Shown piece after piece: positions 1 through 5,920 of a stretch of 9,570 nucleotides of DNA. The translations under genes were made by a program, and so were the position numbers. The stretch is from an uncultured Methylophilus sp. (GTDB taxonomy: Bacteria; Pseudomonadota; Gammaproteobacteria; Burkholderiales; Methylophilaceae). The notes beneath the pieces are model-generated. The model was not told where the DNA came from and searched no databases. It was given only the letters and a program-made list of their open reading frames with translations. The number at the start of each line of letters is the position of its first letter. Position 1 is the stretch's first letter. The stretch is taken from the NCBI GenBank assembly GCA_936943315.1, contig CAKZJM010000117.1, positions 1 to 9,570 of the forward strand, given 5' to 3'.

Positions 1-560
1 TTCAGGTATTTCTCAGTGAGCATGGTAAACCCACGGCGGTTACTCAAGTCAGTGAGTTCATCCATGGTCGCCAGCTCAATTGCTGCCAATTCGTTTTCAA
101 CCATGACGGCCAGATCATTCAGGTCATCCATGTCTTTGCCCTCAAAGTCACGCGGTTGTGAGTCAATGAGACAAAGTGTGCCGATTTTAAAGCCGTCCGG
201 CGTACAAATTGGTCTTCCTGCATAAAAGCGAATATTGGGATCACCCTTGACGAAGGGATTGTCGACAAATCGGTCATCTTTGGTGGCATCGTTGATGACT
301 AAAATGTCGTCACCCAAAATGGCATGACCACAGAATGAAATGTCTCTTGAGGTTTCTTTGATTTCTAGGCCTACAGACGATTTGAACCATTGGCGTTCGC
401 TGTCAACCAGGGTGACCAATGCAATCGGCACATTGAACATGCGCGTAGCCACTCTGGTAAGGCGATCAAACCGCTCTTCTTTTTCAGTATCCAGCAGGGC
501 GAGGGCGCGCAACACGTGCAGACGCTCTACTTCATTTGCAGGAATGCCTGGTGCTCGCAA
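1..560 (-). CDS. GAF-GGDEF protein, probable diguanylate cyclase (N-terminal part, cut by window edge)
   Basis: The visible 186 residues start at 560 and run off the left edge. Residues about 28-160 form a GAF sensor domain of the type with 'ERFDRLTR', 'QWFKS.VGL', 'SFCGHAIL' and 'FYAGRPI'. Residues 167-178 (DELTDLSNRRGF) match the opening of a GGDEF domain, which makes cyclic di-GMP in active enzymes. The GGDEF signature itself lies outside the window, so catalytic competence cannot be judged. No transmembrane segment is seen, so the protein is probably cytoplasmic. No ATG is available upstream: an in-frame TAG lies at 573-575 and the first internal Met is residue 41, inside the GAF fold. 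The TTG at 558-560 is therefore the best start, and it has an AGGGGA Shine-Dalgarno sequence 8 bases upstream. Domain assignment is firm; the ligand and the enzymatic outcome are unknown. Confidence 0.85.
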   Translation of the reverse strand, partial: MRAPGIPANEVERLHVLRALALLDTEKEERFDRLTRVATRMFNVPIALVTLVDSERQWFKSSVGLEIKETSRDISFCGHAILGDDILVINDATKDDRFVDNPFVKGDPNIRFYAGRPICTPDGFKIGTLCLIDSQPRDFEGKDMDDLNDLAVMVENELAAIELATMDELTDLSNRRGFTMLTEKYL

Positions 561-568
561 AGTAGTAA

Positions 569-574
569 TCCCCT
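569..574 (-). promoter_or_regulatory. Ribosome binding site that decides the TTG start of the GAF-GGDEF gene
   Basis: Read on the minus strand this is AGGGGA, 8 bases before a TTG codon. It is the strongest Shine-Dalgarno match in the region. It sits directly over the in-frame TAG that prevents any longer reading frame, so it supports TTG as the true start. Confidence 0.6.
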
Positions 575-686
575 AAAGTATGTAAGTTAAGAGCATAACG
601 TAACTTTTTTGTTCCCTGCAAAAGAAAACGGCTGTTTTTATGGGTTAATACGTTGCATGGCGGCGCTTGGAGTTGTTGTATCCGGA

Positions 687-1010
687 TTATGTTTGTAAGG
701 TGGCGAGCTTCAGGCCAATAATGCCGGCAACAATACAGCCCAGGCTGATGACGCGCAGCAGGGAAACCGGCTCGTTAAAAAGCCAGATGCCCCCAATCAC
801 CGTGCCGACAGCGCCGATGCCCACCCACACCGCATAAGCCGTGCCTACCGGCAACTGTTTGACACATAGCCCTAGCAACCAGACACTGATGACCATGGCG
901 AGAAGTGTCCAGAACGATGGCCAAAACTTGGTCAATCCCTCGGTATATTTGAGGCCAATCGCCCATGCTGTTTCAAATAAGCCCGCAATCATTAATATCA
1001 GCCAGGTCAT
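687..1010 (-). CDS. sugE: Small multidrug resistance (SMR) family exporter, SugE/Gdx guanidinium-exporter type
   Basis: A 107-residue inner-membrane protein with four hydrophobic helices, the normal SMR size. The subtype is SugE/Gdx rather than EmrE: it carries WAIGLKYTEG after helix 1 and the LPVGTAYAVWVGIGAVGT signature at 53-70. Residues known to line the binding site in Gdx proteins are present: E13, W16, S42, Y59 and W62. Members work as dual-topology homodimers that exchange protons for guanidinium or small quaternary ammonium ions. That function is family knowledge, not shown here. The gene begins 42 bases after the rsuA stop on the same strand, with no terminator between, so the two are probably co-transcribed. 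AAAGG about 7 bases before the ATG is a reasonable ribosome site. No paired SMR subunit lies alongside, consistent with a homodimer. Confidence 0.9.
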   Translation of the reverse strand: MTWLILMIAGLFETAWAIGLKYTEGLTKFWPSFWTLLAMVISVWLLGLCVKQLPVGTAYAVWVGIGAVGTVIGGIWLFNEPVSLLRVISLGCIVAGIIGLKLATLQT

Positions 1011-1052
1011 GACATGCCTTTTATTGGTTGATTGAAAACATCATGCCAGTGT

Positions 1053-1769
1053 TCATGACTGGACGGCGGTTAAATCTGCTTCAGATAACCAACGCCATTC
1101 GCCCGCGGCCAGCGTTTCTGGCAACACCAGTTGCCCGATCTGGATACGCTTTAATCCTTCAACCCGGTTACCGATGGCTGCAATCATGCGTTTGACCTGG
1201 TGATATTTGCCTTCGGCCAGCGTCATGTGAATCACAGTATCACTCTGGCTTGTCACGGCCAAGGCCGCAATCGTCTCTTCTTCATCAATCAGTTTGACGC
1301 CCGACAGTAAGTGTTGCCGGTCTTCTTCACTCAGTGCGTGCTTGCAGGTGACTTCATATACTTTAGGCACATGGTGTTTGGGTGAACTGACTTTGTGAAT
1401 AAACTGGCCATCGTCAGATAGTAAAATCAGGCCAGTGGTATCTTCATCCAGGCGGCCTATGCATTGAATGCCGCGCTCTACTAAGGGGGCAGGGAGCAAG
1501 GTGTAAATGGTCGGGTGAAACTGCGTTTTGTGCGTGCATTCATAATGCGCAGGTTTGTGCATCATCAGGTAGCTGTGCTCGTGGTATTGCCAGGCTTCGC
1601 CACTGACGGTGAAATGCAAGTTTTCATCGAGGGTGAATTTGGCGTCAGGGTCATCGCACATTTCACCGTTTACAGTCACTTCTTCGTTGACGATTAAAAT
1701 CCGGCACATTTTGCGGGTGCCAAAGCCTTGCCTATGCAGAATACGTTCTAAGTCTAATGTTTTTGCCAT
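1053..1769 (-). CDS. rsuA: 16S rRNA pseudouridine(516) synthase
   Basis: A 238-residue enzyme of the RsuA/RluB/E/F family, which isomerises uridine in rRNA. Residues 1-45 form the S4-like RNA-binding domain. The catalytic loop is GRLDEDTTGLILLSDDG at 105-121, with D108 the nucleophile by family rule. SSPKHHVPKVYEV at 128-140 and EGKYHQVKRMIAAIGNRVEGLKRIQIG at 186-212 are family signatures. The 'SPKHH.PKVY' stretch favours RsuA (U516 of 16S rRNA) over RluB, E or F. The ATG at 1769 is preferred over the longer in-frame ATG at 1802: the extra residues look non-conserved, and a TATAAT box sits 6 bases before 1769, so the longer form would start upstream of the transcript. Probably the first gene of a unit with sugE. 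The subtype call rests on motifs recalled from memory. Confidence 0.88.
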   Translation of the reverse strand: MAKTLDLERILHRQGFGTRKMCRILIVNEEVTVNGEMCDDPDAKFTLDENLHFTVSGEAWQYHEHSYLMMHKPAHYECTHKTQFHPTIYTLLPAPLVERGIQCIGRLDEDTTGLILLSDDGQFIHKVSSPKHHVPKVYEVTCKHALSEEDRQHLLSGVKLIDEEETIAALAVTSQSDTVIHMTLAEGKYHQVKRMIAAIGNRVEGLKRIQIGQLVLPETLAAGEWRWLSEADLTAVQS

Positions 1770-1773
1770 GTCA

Positions 1774-1790
1774 GAATTATACGTGAATTG
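1774..1790 (-). repeat. Left copy of a 17-base mirrored promoter element
   Basis: On the minus strand this reads CAATTCACGTATAATTC. It matches the element at 1854-1870 (CAATTGACGTATAATCC, plus strand) at 15 of 17 positions. The copies face away from each other, one per divergent gene, and each contains the -10 box. They may be a shared promoter architecture or the two half-sites of one operator. Confidence 0.6.
1776..1781 (-). promoter_or_regulatory. rsuA promoter -10 box, predicted leaderless start
   Basis: A perfect TATAAT on the minus strand ends 6 bases before the rsuA ATG. Since -10 boxes normally end 6 bases before the transcription start, the mRNA would begin at the A of the ATG. There is no Shine-Dalgarno sequence. 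No good -35 box is seen at 16-18 bases spacing, which lowers confidence. Confidence 0.5.
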
Positions 1791-1853
1791 GGGCCGGGCC
1801 ATGAGCTGAAGGCAGGCGAAGGCTTTCTCTCCGCGCCAAATGAGTCAACCGAT

Positions 1854-1870
1854 CAATTGACGTATAATCC
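1854..1870 (+). repeat. Right copy of the 17-base mirrored promoter element
   Basis: Reads CAATTGACGTATAATCC. It lies 4 bases before the methyltransferase ATG, at the same position as its partner before rsuA. The two copies are separated by 63 bases (1791-1853), and I recognise no other motif in that gap. The TTGACG inside it abuts TATAAT directly, so it cannot act as the -35 box for that -10. Confidence 0.6.
1863..1868 (+). promoter_or_regulatory. RNA methyltransferase promoter -10 box, predicted leaderless start
   Basis: A perfect TATAAT ends 6 bases before the ATG at 1875, predicting transcription from the start codon itself. A possible weak -35 (ATGAGT, 1840-1845) lies at 17 bases spacing and matches TTGACA at only 3 of 6 positions. 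No Shine-Dalgarno sequence precedes the ATG. Confidence 0.55.
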
Positions 1871-1874
1871 CGCC

Positions 1875-2672
1875 ATGGCTTTCAAACACATCACTTCCCG
1901 CGATAATCCGGTCTTTAAACAATTGCGCAAACTGGTTGACCAGTCGCGTGAGCGCAAAAAAACAGCTTCTACCTTGCTGGAGGGCGTTCATCTGATTGAG
2001 GCTTACCTGCAAACATATGGTGAGCCGCGGCTGCTGATTATCCCGGAAGGGCAGAGCAGTGTAGAGGCAACGGGTTTGATCCAGCAATTGGCCGATGTGG
2101 ATACCATGCTGCTGCCTACTTTGATGTTTGCCGAACTGGCTCCGGTTGCTTCCAGTAGCGGTGTGATGGCACTGGTAGACATTCCTGCGCCAGAAGTCCC
2201 TGAGTCAGCAGACTTTGCTTTGCTGATTGAAGATATCCAGGATCCAGGTAACCTGGGCAGCATGTTACGTACTGCGACGGCGGCAGGCGTGCAAGTTGCC
2301 TACCTGACCAAAGGCTGTACAGATGCGTGGTCTCCCAAGTCATTGCGAGGGGGGCAGGGGGCACAATTTGTGCTGCCAGTAGTAGAAGGGGTGGATGCGC
2401 TGGAGATCGTCAACCGGTTTGACGGCCACACGCTGGCGCTGACCATGCACGGTGAGAGCTTATACAAGCAAGCCTTGCATGCGCCGGTGCTATTTGCCGT
2501 GGGCAATGAAGGTGCGGGGATTTCGGCAGCGTTGCAATCAGCAGTGAATACCTGTGTCACCATCCCGATGGCGCATCATGGTACGTTGGCACTGGAGTCG
2601 CTGAATGCCGCAGCGGCCACCGCTGTGGCCTTGTTTGAATGCCAGCGCCAGCGCTTATCCCGCCTGGGCTAG
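1875..2672 (+). CDS. SpoU/TrmH family RNA 2'-O-methyltransferase
   Basis: A 265-residue SPOUT-fold enzyme expected to transfer methyl from S-adenosylmethionine to a ribose 2'-OH of rRNA or tRNA. Residues 1-105 resemble the SpoU substrate-binding domain (ITSRDNPVFKQLRKL, then LLEGVHLIEAYL). The catalytic domain shows motif 1 at 123-135 (DPGNLGSMLRTAT, with N126 and R132), motif 2 at 208-214 (AVGNEGA) and motif 3 around 228-254 (VTIPM...LESLNAAAATAVALFE). Between IPM and SLN there are nine residues where about five are usual by my recollection, a possible local insertion that includes HHGT. The ATG at 1875 is chosen over an in-frame start at 1788 because conserved sequence begins here and the promoter lies just upstream. 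The target nucleotide cannot be deduced; RlmB-like activity on 23S rRNA is only one possibility. The gene is divergent from rsuA and convergent with hslO. Confidence 0.88.
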   Translation: MAFKHITSRDNPVFKQLRKLVDQSRERKKTASTLLEGVHLIEAYLQTYGEPRLLIIPEGQSSVEATGLIQQLADVDTMLLPTLMFAELAPVASSSGVMALVDIPAPEVPESADFALLIEDIQDPGNLGSMLRTATAAGVQVAYLTKGCTDAWSPKSLRGGQGAQFVLPVVEGVDALEIVNRFDGHTLALTMHGESLYKQALHAPVLFAVGNEGAGISAALQSAVNTCVTIPMAHHGTLALESLNAAAATAVALFECQRQRLSRLG

Positions 2673-3529
2673 TGCGTCACTTCGTGATCGTCATCTTCGT
2701 TAAATAAGGCCAGCGCTTCTTCTTCATCGACCACATAATGCTTGTGGCAAAAATCACACTGAATATCCACGCTGCCTTGCTCTTCAATAATACTGCGCAC
2801 CTCGGCCAACCCCAGCATTTGCAGCATGTTGGTCACATTGCTGTGTGAGCAACTGCAAAACGCCTGAACTTCACGGCCACTAAATAAGCGTACTTCTTCT
2901 TCAACGAACAGGCGTTGCAACAGCGTCACCGCATCCAGATTGAGTAACTCCTGGTCGGTCACCGTGCCAGCCAAATGCTGCACGCGGTTCCAGCAATCCA
3001 GGTCATGTTCTTGTTGCTGCGGCAGCTTCTGTAACAGCAAACCGGCGGCCCGGTCGCCTTCTGCAGTCAGCCACAGGCGCGTATCAATTTGCTGTGAGCG
3101 CAGCATGTAGTTTTCGAGCATGCTGGCAATATTGTCCCCTTCGAGCGGAACAATCCCCTGATAAGGCTCACCTTCTTCGGGCATGAGGGTGATCACCAGT
3201 TGTCCCTGTGCCAACCAGTCAGTCAGATTGTCTCCATGCAATTCACCACTCACTTTGGCCGTGGCGCGAATATTGAGTCCAGAGGTGCACTCAACCACCA
3301 GCAATTGCAAGGTGCCCTGGCTTTGTAATTGCAAAATCAGCTTGCCCTGCATTTTAAGGGTGGCGGTCAGCAGCACACTGGCAGCGGTGAATTCGCCGAT
3401 GACCTTTTTAAGGGCAGGCGGCAAAGTCTGGTGTTCAAGCGCAGTAAACAGGCTTTGGTCGAGCTGAACATGGTTGCCACGCACGGCGGATTGGTCAAAG
3501 ATGAAGGGATGTAATTGGTCTGTAGTCAT
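2669..3529 (-). CDS. hslO: Redox-regulated holdase chaperone Hsp33
   Basis: A 286-residue cytoplasmic protein of normal Hsp33 length. Under oxidative stress combined with heat or bleach, Hsp33 forms disulfides, releases zinc, unfolds its linker and holds unfolding clients. The four zinc cysteines are visible: C225 and C227 (FCSCSHSN) and C258 and C261 (VDIQCDFCHKHY). The N-terminal core has the family stretch ATLKMQGKLILQLQSQGTLQLLVVEC at 56-81 and the EGDNIASMLENYMLRSQQIDTRLWL segment at 130-154. The start at 3529 is preferred over an in-frame codon at 3604: the extra 25 codons would read through the receptor's terminator and match nothing in the family. The Shine-Dalgarno match is poor. Its stop codon (TAG) overlaps the methyltransferase stop (TAG) on the palindrome CTAG at 2669-2672. 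Confidence 0.95.
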   Translation of the reverse strand: MTTDQLHPFIFDQSAVRGNHVQLDQSLFTALEHQTLPPALKKVIGEFTAASVLLTATLKMQGKLILQLQSQGTLQLLVVECTSGLNIRATAKVSGELHGDNLTDWLAQGQLVITLMPEEGEPYQGIVPLEGDNIASMLENYMLRSQQIDTRLWLTAEGDRAAGLLLQKLPQQQEHDLDCWNRVQHLAGTVTDQELLNLDAVTLLQRLFVEEEVRLFSGREVQAFCSCSHSNVTNMLQMLGLAEVRSIIEEQGSVDIQCDFCHKHYVVDEEEALALFNEDDDHEVTH

Positions 3530-3536
3530 AGCCGAT

Positions 3537-3542
3537 ATTTTA
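3537..3542 (-). promoter_or_regulatory. hslO promoter -10 box, start at or next to the ATG
   Basis: TAAAAT on the minus strand (5 of 6 matches to TATAAT) ends 7 bases before the hslO ATG. CAGACA, 16 bases further upstream, matches TTGACA at 4 of 6. Transcription would begin at or one base before the ATG. The promoter lies between the receptor terminator and the gene, so hslO is an independent unit. Confidence 0.45.
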
Positions 3543-3575
3543 ACATTGAAGGCTAGGCTGTCTGATGGGCTAAAT

Positions 3576-3601
3576 AAAAAAGCCCGCTTTTGGCGGGCTT
3601 T
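3576..3601 (-). terminator. Intrinsic terminator of the TonB receptor gene
   Basis: A 9-base stem (AAAGCCCGC pairing with GCGGGCTTT) closes a 5-base loop. Read on the minus strand it is followed by an uninterrupted run of six T. It starts about 20 bases after the receptor stop. It also shields the hslO promoter from read-through. On the plus strand the stem is followed by only three T, so it is mainly one-directional. Confidence 0.88.
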
Positions 3602-3621
3602 CATTCACAGCGAGTCTACCA

Positions 3622-5805
3622 TTAGAAATGGTAATTCAAGGTTGCACGCGCATTGAGTGGTGCGCCAGGTGTGATGTTGTTATTGTTATGCGCATACAGC
3701 GCATAGTCTTTATTGGTCAGGTTTTCAATGTTGATTTGCGCATCCCACTGCGGACTCAGCTTGGCAAAAATCGCCGCATCGAAACGGGTGTAGCCTGGCA
3801 GCACTGTGCTTGCGCCTACGGTAGGTGTCGCAGCATACATTTCTGAGCGGCTGACCACGCCTAATGCAACAGCCCACATGTCGTTGATCTGGTATTTATT
3901 CCAAAGCGAAAAGGTGCGTGTAGGCGTCAGGGCTAAGTCTGCACCTTTATTAATGACGTTAGCTGCGTTTGCATTCGCCTGCCTTTCTGTAATTTCACCG
4001 TCTTGAAGTGTCAATGCACCCATGATCTGCCACTGGTCTGTAACCTTTCCAGAGGCCCCAAGCTCTACGCCCGTGGTTTCTTGGCCGTTCAGAAGGATCG
4101 AATTACCCGTGTTGGTCGGGTCTGCTGCCAATACATTCTCTCTTTCCAGTTTGAATACAGCCGCCGTTAATGCAAGATTAGAGGTCACGTCCCATTTGAC
4201 GCCAATTTCTTTGTTAATGAATTTTTCTGGCTTAAAGCTTGCAGCAGTCACGGTTAAGCCGATGAGTTGGTCTCCTGCACGAGGTACATAAGAGGTGCTG
4301 TAGCTTGCATACAATGAGCTGTTTTCGCTAGGTTTGTAAATTAAACCTGCCCGTGGGGAAAGTAAGTTGTTAGAAGTATTAATATTCTGATTACTCACCA
4401 AATTGACAAAGTCAGTATCAATGTGGTCATGGCGTAACCCCACAATGGCCTGCCATTGCGGATTGAAGATGATTTGGTCTTGTAAGTACATACCCATGAC
4501 GGTGAAGTCACTTTTCTGATCTCTTACTAAACGGTTGAAGTTCACTGGTGTAGCAAATGGGGACGATACGGAGACTGTGTTCGCAAAAGTACCATTGTCA
4601 GTGCTTGATCCTGTTGGTGCTGTGCGGTTGTTTGTGGTGTCTTGCACGTTGATTTCAACGCCACCTAACAATTTGTGTTCAACAGAACCTGTTTTAAGGG
4701 CGTAAGTGATATCTGTCTGATTGATCAAGTTTTCACGTTTGGTTGCATCTCTATATGCTGCCAAACTAAGCGTTCCGTTTGATCTCACTTCACTATTTGC
4801 AAATACGTTTTGATAGTACTTGTCATAGTAAGCCAGACGCGTACTGTTTTTGACTTGAATCCCATTATCAAAGGCATGACTGATGGCTGCATTAAATGCG
4901 ACAGTTTCGGTTTCGGTGGGGCTTAATTTTGCGTTGCCAAAAAACTTGTCATAATCGTTGATGCGGTAAGGGCGGTTGTTCAGGTTGCTGTTGTCACTAC
5001 CGATAAAAGACGGTACGCCGCGATCTGCAATCCGCTCATCTTTAAAGTACTCTGCGCTTAATACAATTTCAGTTTTATCATCAGGTTTGATGGTAAATGT
5101 AGGCGTCACGCCGTAACGTCGCAATTCAACGCCATCCCGATATGAATTAGAGTTTTCATACACCGCATTCAGTCTGAATGCCAGTTCTTCAGATAAGCCT
5201 TGGCCATAGTCAGCCGTGATGCGGCGGTGATCAAAGCTGCCATAACTCACACTCAGGTCTTTAACCGGGTCCCAGCCAGCTTTCTTGCTCACGCGGTTCA
5301 CCACACCCCCTGCACCACCCCGGCCGAAAATCATGCCGTTCGCGCCTTTAAGCACCTCAATACGGTCAGTGTTATACAGGTCTCGATAGGTCTGGATATC
5401 ATCCCGCAAACCATCTACAAACAGGTCGCCAGTGGTTTGGTTGCCACGTAATACCAGTTGGTCTCTGTTGCCTTCGCCTTGGGCAGCTTGTACGCCCGGC
5501 ACATAGCGCACCGCATCAGCGATGCTTTGCATAGACTGGTCCTGCATAAAGTCACGCGTAATCACGGTAATGGCTTGTGGCACATTCACCAGCTCGGTGT
5601 CGGTTCTGGTCGCTGTGGTTGAGCGCTTAGCGTTGTAACCCTTGACCGGTTTGGTATCGCTATTCTTCTGGGCCTTGACCTCGACTTCTGGCAGTTCTAC
5701 CGTCTCTTGCTCTGCGGCGCTCACTGTTGTCACCGATAGCATGGCGCTACTCAAAAATAGCCCAACGCCAAGCCAAATCGGGCGTGGTGTAAAAGTTCTC
5801 TTCAT
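3622..5805 (-). CDS. TonB-dependent siderophore receptor (outer membrane)
   Basis: A 727-residue outer-membrane receptor that would import a ferric siderophore using TonB-ExbB-ExbD energy. Residues 1-30 are a signal peptide (MKR, hydrophobic core, cleavage likely after VSA). A TonB-box-like VELPEVEVKA follows at 36-45. The plug spans about 60-180, with VPQAITVITRDFM, ADAVRYVPGV, LVLRGNQTTGDLFVDGLRDD and RIEVLKGANGMIFGRGGAGGVVNRV. The rest is a beta-barrel ending in ...LNYHF with the usual terminal aromatic residue. The plug sequence recalls the Fiu-like catecholate receptor group, but the ligand cannot be fixed. There is no N-terminal signalling domain and no FecI/FecR pair nearby, so it is not a transducer type. 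The ATG at 5805 has AGGGA 5 bases upstream (5811-5815). The gene is monocistronic, with a Fur-type promoter upstream and a terminator downstream. Confidence 0.93.
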   Translation of the reverse strand: MKRTFTPRPIWLGVGLFLSSAMLSVTTVSAAEQETVELPEVEVKAQKNSDTKPVKGYNAKRSTTATRTDTELVNVPQAITVITRDFMQDQSMQSIADAVRYVPGVQAAQGEGNRDQLVLRGNQTTGDLFVDGLRDDIQTYRDLYNTDRIEVLKGANGMIFGRGGAGGVVNRVSKKAGWDPVKDLSVSYGSFDHRRITADYGQGLSEELAFRLNAVYENSNSYRDGVELRRYGVTPTFTIKPDDKTEIVLSAEYFKDERIADRGVPSFIGSDNSNLNNRPYRINDYDKFFGNAKLSPTETETVAFNAAISHAFDNGIQVKNSTRLAYYDKYYQNVFANSEVRSNGTLSLAAYRDATKRENLINQTDITYALKTGSVEHKLLGGVEINVQDTTNNRTAPTGSSTDNGTFANTVSVSSPFATPVNFNRLVRDQKSDFTVMGMYLQDQIIFNPQWQAIVGLRHDHIDTDFVNLVSNQNINTSNNLLSPRAGLIYKPSENSSLYASYSTSYVPRAGDQLIGLTVTAASFKPEKFINKEIGVKWDVTSNLALTAAVFKLERENVLAADPTNTGNSILLNGQETTGVELGASGKVTDQWQIMGALTLQDGEITERQANANAANVINKGADLALTPTRTFSLWNKYQINDMWAVALGVVSRSEMYAATPTVGASTVLPGYTRFDAAIFAKLSPQWDAQINIENLTNKDYALYAHNNNNITPGAPLNARATLNYHF

Positions 5806-5855
5806 AATTTTCCCTGTTTGTTGCAAAACAATTGTTGTTTGAATATTTTTCGCGA

Positions 5856-5884
5856 ATAATAACTTAACTGATAATGGTTATCAA
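5856..5884 (-). promoter_or_regulatory. Sigma-70 promoter of the TonB receptor
   Basis: On the minus strand, -35 TTGATA (5879-5884, 5 of 6 matches) and -10 TATTAT (5856-5861, 5 of 6) are separated by exactly 17 bases. Transcription should begin near 5849, giving a leader of about 45 bases that contains the AGGGA ribosome site. Confidence 0.75.
5869..5883. promoter_or_regulatory. Fur box overlapping the receptor promoter
   Basis: TGATAATGGTTATCA matches the 7-1-7 Fur consensus (TGATAAT-N-ATTATCA) at all but one non-spacer position. It covers most of the -35 box and the adjoining spacer. Fur with bound iron would therefore block RNA polymerase, so the receptor should be induced by iron shortage. 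Confidence 0.82.
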
Positions 5885-5920
5885 TTCGAATTTATCCCGA
5901 TCACTTCATGTGGTGCTTTT

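Noticed and set aside
625..638. Hairpin AAAAC-GGCT-GTTTT as a terminator for sugE
   Set aside because: Only five mostly A-T pairs and no run of T after it on the minus strand.
1770..1802. N-terminal extension of rsuA from an ATG at 1802
   Set aside because: It would begin upstream of the predicted transcription start, has no ribosome site and adds residues with no family resemblance.
1788..1874. 29-residue N-terminal extension of the RNA methyltransferase
   Set aside because: Conserved sequence begins at MAFKHITSRDNP (1875), and the extension overlaps the promoter region.
3530..3604. 25-residue N-terminal extension of hslO
   Set aside because: It would cover the receptor terminator and the hslO promoter, and Hsp33 proteins begin near the internal Met at 3529.
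5824..5841. Near-palindrome CAAAACAATTGTTGTTTG in the receptor leader
   Set aside because: Short, A/T-rich and low in complexity; no known motif matches it.
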